A stretch of 44,522 bases of DNA from the NCBI GenBank assembly GCA_900769955.1, contig CAAGIP010000187.1, positions 1 to 44,522 on the forward strand. Direction: 5' to 3'. The position numbers were made by a program, and so were the translations under genes. The notes below the pieces were generated by a model that made no database searches, was not told the DNA's origin, and saw nothing but the letters and a program-made list of their open reading frames with translations. Of the stretch, positions 8,088-15,866 are shown one piece after another. The DNA comes from Spirochaetia bacterium (GTDB lineage Bacteria > Spirochaetota > Spirochaetia > Sphaerochaetales > Sphaerochaetaceae). Position 1 is the stretch's first letter; the number at the start of each line of letters is the position of its first letter.

Positions 8088-9565
8088 CAAAGGCTCCTGA
8101 TTGCTGCTTCCATGCCCTCATCAAAGATCTTTGTAAGGTTGGCTGCGACTGCGGCCTCGAGACCCTCGACCTTTGTGAGATCCTGACCCCACCATGATTC
8201 CTGTGAGAGGACAGCCTTGGCGATTGCCTTGCCCTTGCATCCGTTGCAGTTATAGGAAGCACCATAGAGCTCAGCAAACTTTGCGAGGTACTCGGGGTTG
8301 TCGTTGATGAGGTATGTCTCACCGTTTCTCGTACCCTTGAGAGCGGCACCCTCGAACTCTGTTCCGTTATAGAAGCTGATGAGTGCTGAGAGTGAGAAGA
8401 CAAGGTTCCTGGGAAGCTTGCCGAACTTCTTCACATAGCCTAGAAGTGAGGGAAGGTCTCTTGTCTTGAACTTGGAAACGCTGTTGAGGGAGATGGACAT
8501 CAGCAGGTGGATGATGTACGGATTTGCGAATCTCTCGAGAACGTCAGCGGCATACTGCTCGAGCTGAGCCCTGTCGCCGTCCATTGACGGGATGATTTCC
8601 TCGAAGAGACCACTCTTCATGAACGGGAAGATGAGATCACTCTTGATACACTCCTCAACAGTGTTGAGACCTGCCTGATAAGCCGCGAGTGTCATGAGAG
8701 TGTGTGTGCCGTTGAGGATTCTTACCTTTCTTGTTCTGTAGAAGGACATGTCATCGGTCCAGATGACGTTCACGCCTGCCTTTGCTGTGGGAAGCTCGTC
8801 ATCGTGGAACTTTCCGTGACACTCGATGACCCAGAGAAGGAAGATCTCAGCAGCATCGATGATGTTGTCCTGATATCCGAGGCGGTTCCAGAGCTCTTCG
8901 GCTTCAGCTCTCGGATAGCCCGGAACGATTCTGTCAACAAGGCTGTTGCAGAAGTCACATGCTTCGTTGACCCAGTTAACGAAGCCTTCCTCGAGGCCCC
9001 ATTCAGCTGCGTACTGGAGAACGATTCTCTTAAGGTTGTCACCATTCTTCTCGATGAGTTCGCAGGGGATTGCGATGATACCCTTGCTCATGTCACCGCC
9101 GAATGTCTTATATCTTCTGTAAAGGAATGCACAGACCTTGCCGGGGAAGCTTACCTGAGGTCTGTCCTCAAGCTTATCACCCTCGTGATATGCGATACCT
9201 GCCTCGGTTGTGTTGGAGATGAAGAACCTGAGGTCGGGGTTGTCTGCCTGTGCGATGAATGCATCATATTCTGCATAGGGATTGATACAGCCTGCAACGG
9301 AAGTGATCTGTCTGAACTCTTCCACGGGCTTGCCGTTCTGAACGCCTCTGAGGACTGTTGTGTAAAGTCCGTTCTGAGCGTTGATCATATCGCCAAGACC
9401 TCTGTCGAGAGGCTGTACGAGCATTACGTTACCGTTGAAGTCTCCCTTCTCGTTGAGCTGATCCACGATCCAGTCAACAAAAGCGCGAAGGAAGTTGCCT
9501 TCACCGAACTGAAGGACCTTGATAGGTCTTTCCACTGTCTTTACCACGTCTTTGATATTATTCAT
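8087..9565 (-). CDS. uxaB: Tagaturonate reductase (altronate oxidoreductase)
   Basis: 492 aa, polyol-specific long-chain dehydrogenase family (mannitol dehydrogenase/UxaB type). The N-terminal NAD-binding motif VLQFGEGNFLRAF is at 17-29, and the catalytic signature KVRILNGTHTLMTLAAYQ lies in the middle. It reduces tagaturonate to altronate between UxaC and UxaA. The frame extends 14 codons further upstream, but GTAGGAGG directly precedes the ATG at 9565, so that start is used. It is the first gene of the operon, and its promoter carries a KdgR-like operator just after the -10 box. Confidence 0.94.
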   Translation of the reverse strand: MNNIKDVVKTVERPIKVLQFGEGNFLRAFVDWIVDQLNEKGDFNGNVMLVQPLDRGLGDMINAQNGLYTTVLRGVQNGKPVEEFRQITSVAGCINPYAEYDAFIAQADNPDLRFFISNTTEAGIAYHEGDKLEDRPQVSFPGKVCAFLYRRYKTFGGDMSKGIIAIPCELIEKNGDNLKRIVLQYAAEWGLEEGFVNWVNEACDFCNSLVDRIVPGYPRAEAEELWNRLGYQDNIIDAAEIFLLWVIECHGKFHDDELPTAKAGVNVIWTDDMSFYRTRKVRILNGTHTLMTLAAYQAGLNTVEECIKSDLIFPFMKSGLFEEIIPSMDGDRAQLEQYAADVLERFANPYIIHLLMSISLNSVSKFKTRDLPSLLGYVKKFGKLPRNLVFSLSALISFYNGTEFEGAALKGTRNGETYLINDNPEYLAKFAELYGASYNCNGCKGKAIAKAVLSQESWWGQDLTKVEGLEAAVAANLTKIFDEGMEAAIRSL

Positions 9566-9655
9566 CAGTTTCCTCCTACGAAACTCTTTGTGATTACTTA
9601 AATACATGGCACACCTTCCCCAAACCTCCGAAATAGGGATGCTTATGCGCCAAAA

Positions 9656-9670
9656 TGAAACATAATTCCA
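9656..9670. promoter_or_regulatory. KdgR-like operator at the uxaB promoter
   Basis: On the minus strand TGGAATTATGTTTCA, identical at 13 of 15 positions to the site at 1334-1348. It abuts the -10 box and covers the expected transcription start of uxaB, a classic repressor position. Confidence 0.65.
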
Positions 9671-9698
9671 CTTTACAATCGATGATGCCTGCTGTCAA
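9670..9698 (-). promoter_or_regulatory. Promoter of the uxaB-uxaA-uxaC-kdgR operon
   Basis: On the minus strand TTGACA (9698-9693), a 17-bp spacer and TAAAGT (9675-9670). The leader to the ATG at 9565 is about 100 nt. Confidence 0.78.
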
Positions 9699-9723
9699 GA
9701 AAAACAACCGTCATCCCGGATGT

Positions 9724-9750
9724 CTTAATTGTACAATTAAGTTTATTGTA
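9724..9750. promoter_or_regulatory. Perfect 18-bp palindrome, candidate operator
   Basis: CTTAATTGTACAATTAAG (9724-9741) is a perfect palindrome; its TACAAT half also pairs with ATTGTA at 9745-9750 as an inverted repeat with 7-bp spacing. It lies midway between the divergent uxaB and AraC-hybrid promoters, so the AraC hybrid or another dimeric regulator could bind it. Confidence 0.5.
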
Positions 9751-9768
9751 AAAAAACGATATTTTTTG

Positions 9769-9797
9769 TTGAGGAACGGTCGAATCGGCGATATTCT
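9769..9797 (+). promoter_or_regulatory. Promoter of the LacI/AraC hybrid regulator (leaderless)
   Basis: TTGAGG (9769-9774), a 17-bp spacer and TATTCT (9792-9797). The start codon begins six bases after the -10 box, so the predicted mRNA starts at or next to the ATG. No Shine-Dalgarno sequence lies between them. Confidence 0.6.
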
Positions 9798-9803
9798 GAT
9801 TGT

Positions 9804-12800
9804 ATGGACAAGAGGATTGGTTTGATACTGGCAACGATCCATGAGGGTGCATCCATAAGACTCTGGAGGAGTGCGCTCAACTCAGTGGATCTCTTGAGTG
9901 ATTCGGTCGTGATTCTTCCCGGCGGCAGGCTGAACTACCGCGGTCAGGATGAGTATCTCAGAAACAGCATTTACCAGCTTGCTGACCGTTCGAACTTTGA
10001 CGGCGTGATTGCGTGGTCAAGCTCGCTGACAGGTGAGATGAACACCGAAGAGGTGTGTTCCCTGATGAGGAGCATCCAGATTCCGTTCGTGTCGATCGGA
10101 CTTCCGGTTGAGGGCTCCCCGTCCGTTACCTTCGATGCTTATGAAGGCATGTACAAGGAAGTCGAGCACTTCATAATAAAGCATGGAATAAAGCGCATTG
10201 CCTTTCTCAGAGGGCCTCAGAACCATGCTTCGGCTGAATCCCGTTTTTCGGCATATGAGGACTGTCTTAAGCATTACGGCATACCTTATTCCGCTGATCT
10301 GGTATCGTCCCCTGCGGCCTGGAACCAGGGACGTGAGGCGCTCAGGGAAATAATCTGTGACCGCGGCCTTGTGCCGGGCATTGATTTCGATGCTCTGATC
10401 TGTTCTTCCGATCTCATGCTGAGCGGAGCCCTCAAGTATCTTGAGGAAATCAATGTGGATGTCCCGCACACGCTCAAGGTCGCAGGCTTCAATGACAGTG
10501 ACAACAACAAGATCATGAAGGTCGCACCGACGACCGTCAGAATGCCTGTCGTCTCGATGAGCCATGTGGCCGTGGAACTGATCCACCAGCTGCTCAATGA
10601 TTCCAATACTACCGTTGAGGACGTGATCCTCCCTGCGGAGCTTGTGATAAGGCACTCATGCGGCTGCCGCCACAGCTTCGGTTCCGACGAGCCTGTCGGC
10701 AAGGAACTTGAGAACCGTGAGAACTTCATTTCCTGGATCATAAGCCTCACCCAGGATCAGATAAGTTATCAGGAGGTGAAGGCGTTCATCGATTACGCCT
10801 TTGACGTTGAAAAGACGATGAAGGACGGGGACCTGTCGCGTTTCAAGGACCGCTTCATCTTCTTCGTCCGCCGCTTCCTGCTGAGCGGAGGTGAGCTCTA
10901 TGACCTTCTTGATGTCTATAAATGCTTCCTCTATACCTTCGGCTTTCCTGAAAAGTTCCTGAGGTTCTGTGACTCCGATCTCATCCCGTCGATGATAAAC
11001 ACATATTCAAGGGTGTCTGCCGAGATGAAGTATCAGCAGACACAGCAGAACACCAGGGTCAACAAGATGAAGAACAGCCTGCTGTCCACCAGATCGCTTG
11101 CCGATCTGGGCTCAGTGCTCCGTGACGACCTTCCTTCCGTGGGCATAAAGCAGGGCTACATGGTCCTTACAACTGCGGAGGAGGGCATAAGCAGGCTTGA
11201 GACCGGCTTCAGCAGGCATGGGGATGTGCTCACTGCTGAGGAATTCAGTTCATCACTTCTGCTGCCTGAGCATTATAAAAAGAACATTTCCAGAGGTGCA
11301 TACATAGTCCTCCCTCTTACCTATGACAGTGAATATCTCGGATACTTCCTCTGTGAGATCACTGAGCAGAGGGATGAGCAGCTGCTTGAGGACCTGAGGT
11401 CCACACTCTCCTCAACTCTTAAGGGAATAAGCCTCCTTGATGCCGCGAACAGGGCAAAAGATGCAGCGGAAAAGGCAGAAAGAGACTCCTCAGACTTCTT
11501 TGACAGCATTTCCGACGGTCTTAAGGATCCCCTGACACAGATGAAGAAGCTCCTGTCCGGATCAGATATTCCTGAGAAAAAGGAGCTTATTAACCATCTT
11601 CTCAAGGCTGAGCACCTTCTCGATCTCTGCTACACGGAGAAGGGACAGATGGAGCTTCGCAAAAAGCTGATCTCTCCCACCGGATTCTTCAGGGAACTTG
11701 CCGGACGCACCGGATGCGACATAACGGTTCCCGATGCGCTTCCCGCGGTCTATGCCGATCCGGAAAGACTTTCACAGGCAGCTGAAATAATCCTGCACCT
11801 TGCAGGGGAAGGGTCGACCGGGCTTAAGTGCGATGTTTCGGTCAAGCCTGCGGGACTTACCTTCCTGGTGAAATCCGATTCCTGGAATCCCGTTGACGAA
11901 AAGGGCGATGCATCCCTCGAGCTTGCGGAAAAGATAGTGCTCATGCACTCCGGAGCCTTCCACTTCAAGGATCATGGCATACAGATAAGTCTTCCCTGGC
12001 CGTCCCTGACCGGTGAAGTCACCCAGAGCGGTGCAATCGGATACACTCTGTATATTAAGAAAGATGAATCGGGAACGGTGCCTGATGTGGTTCATACGAT
12101 ACCGCAGGTTCTCTTCGTCACGGAAAGTGAAATGGCAGACGGCTTCGAAATACCGGAGAACGTCACACGGCTTGCCTGGAACTTTGCAGAGAAGAGGGAG
12201 AAGGAGAGTGTTGTTCTCAACCTGCTGAGGAACCATCAGCGCAGCAAGAGCCTGCCTTTCCTATGCTTTGACATGGAAACTTCCCCGCTTGATCTCTGGT
12301 CGGCACTCAGGACCGGAGGCGGTGAGGGTATAGACGGAACCATCCTGGTGTACGGATCTCTGCCTCAGGGGCTTTCCCGCCTCTCGGCATTCGGTTCTTT
12401 CGTCACCGTCTCCGCTCCGGCAGAGCTTGCAGGCTACGGCAGGACACCTGCGATGATAATCCTCAACTCGACATCCCCCGAGCTTGTCATCTCGGTCCGC
12501 AGGGAGAAGGAATTCGCAAAGGTTCCCATCCTCCTTGTCAAAGATCATTTCGAGGATGGGGAAGTGGAGAAGGTAGCCCAGCTTCCCAACCTGCTTCTCT
12601 GCAACACGTGTCTCTGTGCCTCCGATGAGTTCGTATCCCGCCTGATCGGAATATTCGGAGGCAATGCCGTCCTTCCGCCGCTGACGGGAGCACTTGTCAA
12701 GCGTGCGATAGGCTATCTGAACAGAAAGGCAATGAGCCAGATATCGAGATGGCAGCTTGCCGAATACGTCAATATCAGTGAGGACTACCTCACCAGAATC

Positions 12801-13001
12801 TTCAAGAAGGACATGGGCCTTTCCCCCTGGGACTATCTCAACAGGTACAGGGTACAGCTGGCATCTGAGCTGCTGACCCAGACCGGATCGACGATAAATG
12901 AGGTTGCGACAGCCACCGGATTCCAGGATCAGGCATATTTCTGCCGTGTATTCAAAAAGATTATGGGAGTGTCTCCCGGACAGATGAGGAACCGTGGGTA
13001 G
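9804..13001 (+). CDS. Hybrid regulator: LacI-type sensor, degenerate kinase-like middle, AraC HTH
   Basis: 1065 aa. Residues 1 to about 285 are a periplasmic-binding-protein-like sugar sensor of the LacI/GalR type without its DNA-binding domain (GLILATIHEG start, ALICSSDLMLSGALKYL, VAGFNDSD). A cysteine/histidine spot (RHSCGCRH) follows, then a helical region; about 540-740 resembles a histidine-kinase dimerisation and ATPase module that has lost its key residues (an N-box-like YADPERLSQAAEIILHLA and a G-box remnant). About 770-950 is a receiver-like segment of unclear integrity. The final ~100 residues are a double AraC HTH (ISEDYLTRIFKKDMGLSPWDYL, FQDQAYFCRVFKKIMGVSPGQM). It probably senses a sugar directly and activates the transport operon downstream or uxaB opposite. 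There is no Shine-Dalgarno sequence. Confidence 0.85.
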   Translation: MDKRIGLILATIHEGASIRLWRSALNSVDLLSDSVVILPGGRLNYRGQDEYLRNSIYQLADRSNFDGVIAWSSSLTGEMNTEEVCSLMRSIQIPFVSIGLPVEGSPSVTFDAYEGMYKEVEHFIIKHGIKRIAFLRGPQNHASAESRFSAYEDCLKHYGIPYSADLVSSPAAWNQGREALREIICDRGLVPGIDFDALICSSDLMLSGALKYLEEINVDVPHTLKVAGFNDSDNNKIMKVAPTTVRMPVVSMSHVAVELIHQLLNDSNTTVEDVILPAELVIRHSCGCRHSFGSDEPVGKELENRENFISWIISLTQDQISYQEVKAFIDYAFDVEKTMKDGDLSRFKDRFIFFVRRFLLSGGELYDLLDVYKCFLYTFGFPEKFLRFCDSDLIPSMINTYSRVSAEMKYQQTQQNTRVNKMKNSLLSTRSLADLGSVLRDDLPSVGIKQGYMVLTTAEEGISRLETGFSRHGDVLTAEEFSSSLLLPEHYKKNISRGAYIVLPLTYDSEYLGYFLCEITEQRDEQLLEDLRSTLSSTLKGISLLDAANRAKDAAEKAERDSSDFFDSISDGLKDPLTQMKKLLSGSDIPEKKELINHLLKAEHLLDLCYTEKGQMELRKKLISPTGFFRELAGRTGCDITVPDALPAVYADPERLSQAAEIILHLAGEGSTGLKCDVSVKPAGLTFLVKSDSWNPVDEKGDASLELAEKIVLMHSGAFHFKDHGIQISLPWPSLTGEVTQSGAIGYTLYIKKDESGTVPDVVHTIPQVLFVTESEMADGFEIPENVTRLAWNFAEKREKESVVLNLLRNHQRSKSLPFLCFDMETSPLDLWSALRTGGGEGIDGTILVYGSLPQGLSRLSAFGSFVTVSAPAELAGYGRTPAMIILNSTSPELVISVRREKEFAKVPILLVKDHFEDGEVEKVAQLPNLLLCNTCLCASDEFVSRLIGIFGGNAVLPPLTGALVKRAIGYLNRKAMSQISRWQLAEYVNISEDYLTRIFKKDMGLSPWDYLNRYRVQLASELLTQTGSTINEVATATGFQDQAYFCRVFKKIMGVSPGQMRNRG

Positions 13002-13033
13002 GAATAGGATTATTCCGCCTTTTGTCTGAAATG

Positions 13034-13051
13034 TACAATAACAGGATTGTA
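13034..13051. promoter_or_regulatory. TACAAT/ATTGTA inverted repeat upstream of the transport operon
   Basis: TACAAT (13034-13039) and ATTGTA (13046-13051) with a 6-bp gap, resembling the arms at 9732-9750. It lies just after the hybrid regulator stop and about 220 bp before the transport operon promoter, so a role as an activator site is only tentative. Confidence 0.3.
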
Positions 13052-13102
13052 TTGTTCGGCAAAACCGTCGGATACTTTTTTCAGGGGTAGTTGTTAATCT
13101 GT

Positions 13103-13174
13103 ACGGAGGACTGCATGCGCAGTATCCGGACACGGCTTTATGCGCGGCAGTCCGGTTTACCCTCCGTATTTTTT
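13103..13174 (+). terminator. Long branched terminator hairpin after the hybrid regulator
   Basis: Nested stems ACGGAGG/CCTCCGT (13103-13109, 13161-13167), ACTGC/GCAGT and GCGCA/TGCGC around a 19-nt loop, with a 9-nt bulge on the right side, followed by ATTTTTT. It ends the regulator transcript. Within the roughly 300 bp before the next gene, this, the inverted repeat and the promoter at 13256 are the only features I see. Confidence 0.7.
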
Positions 13175-13255
13175 ACCGTCTTCCCCGTGTGCGAATATTT
13201 CAAAAGGGCACAGACAGGGGTTTTGTAAAAGCGGTTTAATCAATGATTTTTCAGC

Positions 13256-13284
13256 TTGATTTCCCCAAAAAGGGCCCTTAGAAT
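13256..13284 (+). promoter_or_regulatory. Promoter of the oligosaccharide transport operon
   Basis: TTGATT (13256-13261), a 17-bp spacer and TAGAAT (13279-13284), followed by AAGGAGGG and the GTG start at 13308. Confidence 0.55.
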
Positions 13285-13307
13285 TGAAAAAAGGAGGGTA
13301 AAAAGGA

Positions 13308-13886
13308 GTGGGATCCGGCGTCAGGAAGTACCAGAGCATAGATCTTATGATCTGGGTGATTCTTCTGTTCGTCTTTGAGTTCATTACGGTAAAGGCCGGT
13401 TCGGTGTGGTTTTCCTCACAGCCCTGGTCTCTTTCAATAGTTCCCGCTCTCACTGCCATCGTATATATGAGATGGGGTGCCTACGGCATCCTGTACGCCT
13501 TTCTCGGAGGCATAGCGGTATCGTTTGCCAGCGATGCTTCCTCTGAGCAGTATGTCATATATGCCTTCGGTAACCTTCTTTCGGTGCTCGTCCTCCTGTT
13601 CTTCAGGGTTGCGGGCAAGGCCGGGGTCAGGGATAAGACATCCCTGTCCGTCATCTACGCGCTTGTCACGGCGCTCCTGATGCAGACGGGCAGAGGTATC
13701 GTATCAGTGATCCTGGGGCATGATGCCGGTGGTTTCATCGGTTTCATTACCACGGACATACTGTCCACCGCGTTCTCGGTACTGATCGTAATGATCACGA
13801 GGAAGCTGGACGGGGTGTTTGAAGATCAGATCTCGTATTTGATACGGGTGAATAACGAAGAAAAGGAAAAAGGGGGTAGAGAATGA
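13308..13886 (+). CDS. Small integral membrane protein, first gene of the transport operon
   Basis: 192 aa with five to six hydrophobic segments (about 12-30, 40-55, 58-73, 82-102, 112-130, 140-162) and a short charged cytoplasmic tail. The glycine-rich RWGAYGILYAFLGGIAVSF stretch recalls ECF-transporter S components in style, but I do not recognise the family. The start is GTG, supported by AAGGAGGG 10 bases upstream. Its stop overlaps the LplB-type permease start by four bases, so it is co-translated with the importer and is probably an accessory or a second transport component. Confidence 0.75.
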   Translation: MGSGVRKYQSIDLMIWVILLFVFEFITVKAGSVWFSSQPWSLSIVPALTAIVYMRWGAYGILYAFLGGIAVSFASDASSEQYVIYAFGNLLSVLVLLFFRVAGKAGVRDKTSLSVIYALVTALLMQTGRGIVSVILGHDAGGFIGFITTDILSTAFSVLIVMITRKLDGVFEDQISYLIRVNNEEKEKGGRE

Positions 13887-14935
13887 AGTTAGATGCATCT
13901 GATTACTTAGTATATGATGCCGAAACCAGGACCTACAGAGAGAATCCCGAGCAGAAAGTAAGGGACGATGTCGAGAAGCACTACTGGCTCCATGTCGGAC
14001 GCACGATCGTCAAGGACTGGCGCCTGTATATCATGCTCGTTCCGATGCTTGTCGTGTTCCTCCTGTGGAGGTATATGCCGATGTATGAGCTCCTCGGCTG
14101 TTTCAAGGTATATGACCAGGTACTTCCCGTATCTGAGCAGCTTTTCTCAGGATTCTCATATTTCAAGCGCCTTCTTGTAGGCGGCGACGCACTTTCAGCC
14201 GAGTTCTGGAGAGCATTGAGGAACACATTCCTCCTTTCTTTCTACGGCCTATGCTTCGGCTTCCCCGTCCCGATCATCCTGGCTCTCTTCTTCAATGAAG
14301 TCAGGTCCAACATCGCAAGAAGCATATTCCAGGTTCTCACATACCTGCCGAAGTTCATGTCAACCGTTGTCATGACCTCTCTCGTGACCATGCTTGTAAA
14401 GCAGGGCTCACTCACATCCAGCTACGGTATCGTTTCACAGCTCCTCGAGAAGATCGGTTTCATCTCCGCAGAACTCGCAAACGGCGGTCTGCTCAATGAT
14501 CCGAGGTTCTTCCGCGGAATCTATCAGCTGTCAGGTATCTGGGAAGAGGCAGGTTACGGTTCAATCGTTTACTTCGCCGCAATCATCGCAATCAGCCCGA
14601 CCAGCTATGAAGCTGCCCAGATCGACGGTGCAGGCAAGATGTCACAGATGAAGTACGTGGTTCTCCCGTGCATCCTCTCAACAATCGTAATCATGCTCAT
14701 CACCAAGATCGGTTCACTGCTGTCCATCGGTTATGAGAAGGTCCTCCTCCTCTACAACCCGAACACATACGTTACTGCCGATGTAGTATCGACATTCGCT
14801 CAGAGATATGGTCTTGAGGGTGCTGCCAAGGGTATCGCGACCGCTGCCGAAATGATGAACAACGTAATCGGCATGCTGCTCGTCATCGGTTCAAACACCA
14901 TCGCCAGAAAAGCATCTGACGTATCACTCTATTGA
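13883..14935 (+). CDS. lplB: ABC transporter permease, LplB type
   Basis: 350 aa. An unusually long hydrophilic N-terminus of about 55 residues precedes six membrane segments. The binding-protein-dependent permease EAA loop is YEAAQIDGAGKMSQMKYVVLP at about 244-264, which docks to the ATPase. LplB-type permeases pair with YtcP-type ones to import complex oligosaccharides, in characterised Firmicutes often rhamnogalacturonan or oligogalacturonide fragments. It overlaps the preceding gene (ATGA) and is 17 bp before the second permease. The pectic substrate is inferred from GH105 and CE12 nearby. Confidence 0.9.
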   Translation: MKLDASDYLVYDAETRTYRENPEQKVRDDVEKHYWLHVGRTIVKDWRLYIMLVPMLVVFLLWRYMPMYELLGCFKVYDQVLPVSEQLFSGFSYFKRLLVGGDALSAEFWRALRNTFLLSFYGLCFGFPVPIILALFFNEVRSNIARSIFQVLTYLPKFMSTVVMTSLVTMLVKQGSLTSSYGIVSQLLEKIGFISAELANGGLLNDPRFFRGIYQLSGIWEEAGYGSIVYFAAIIAISPTSYEAAQIDGAGKMSQMKYVVLPCILSTIVIMLITKIGSLLSIGYEKVLLLYNPNTYVTADVVSTFAQRYGLEGAAKGIATAAEMMNNVIGMLLVIGSNTIARKASDVSLY

Positions 14936-14952
14936 TCAGGAGACGGTAGGAA

Positions 14953-15843
14953 ATGAAAAGAAAACTCGAAACAACCGAACTTATCTTCAAGATCATCAGC
15001 TATACGCTCCTGACCATGTTCGCGATCGGATGTCTCTATCCGTTCCTCTATGCCATCGCCTCTTCAATCAGCGGCAGAAAGGCCGTTGAGTACGCTGAAG
15101 TCGTCCTTTTCCCGAAGGATGTCCAGTTTGAGGCTTTCGGACAGATGTTCACAAGCAACACTTTCTGGAATGCTTATTCGAACACACTGTTCATCACCTT
15201 CTACGGAACGATCTGGGCACTCGGATACTCAATCCTCGGTGCATATGCGCTCTCCAAGAAGAGACTTCTCTTCAGGAAGACCTTCAACTTCTTCCTCGTT
15301 TTCACTATGTGGTTCAGCGCAGGTATCGTACCGCAGTACCTCAACTACCTGAATACCAAGGACGTTTTCAACGCAATCGGTATCATGGATGACAAGTGGC
15401 TCGTCATCATCGCCATGGGTATGGCTGCCATGAACGTCATTCTGTTAAGAAACGCTTTTGAGGGTGTTCCTTCCGAAATCGAGGAAGCCGCCATCGTAGA
15501 CGGTGCCACCGAGTTCCAGGTTCTCTCAAAGGTATACATCCCGATGAGCAAATCAACGATCGCAACAGTAGCTCTCTTCTTCGGAATCTCAAGATGGAAC
15601 GGTTACTTCTGGGCACGCCAGATGATTTCCAATGCCAACGAGCATCCTCTGATGGTATTCATCAGGCTCACTCTTGAAGAGTACACCGATCCTGAGGTAA
15701 TGAGCGGCTGGAACAAGGCATATGCATCAGACTCAGTCATCTATGCCCTCATCGTCTGCTCAATCGTTCCTATTCTCGTAATCTATCCGTTCATACAGAA
15801 GTACTTCGCTAAGGGTACAAACGTTGGCGGTGTCAAAGAATGA
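14953..15843 (+). CDS. ytcP: ABC transporter permease, YtcP type
   Basis: 296 aa, six membrane segments. The EAA loop is EIEEAAIVDGATEFQVLSKV, and the C-terminal end KYFAKGTNVGGVKE is characteristic of YtcP/LplC partners of LplB. AGGAGACGG precedes the ATG. It forms the heterodimeric channel with the previous gene and is followed after 23 bp by the binding lipoprotein. Confidence 0.9.
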   Translation: MKRKLETTELIFKIISYTLLTMFAIGCLYPFLYAIASSISGRKAVEYAEVVLFPKDVQFEAFGQMFTSNTFWNAYSNTLFITFYGTIWALGYSILGAYALSKKRLLFRKTFNFFLVFTMWFSAGIVPQYLNYLNTKDVFNAIGIMDDKWLVIIAMGMAAMNVILLRNAFEGVPSEIEEAAIVDGATEFQVLSKVYIPMSKSTIATVALFFGISRWNGYFWARQMISNANEHPLMVFIRLTLEEYTDPEVMSGWNKAYASDSVIYALIVCSIVPILVIYPFIQKYFAKGTNVGGVKE

Positions 15844-15866
15844 TCATTAATTGGAGGCAATCTAAT

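Noticed and set aside
8702..9601. 299-codon plus-strand open frame opposite uxaB
   Set aside because: A mirror frame of the strongly biased uxaB gene; its composition follows from the opposite strand.
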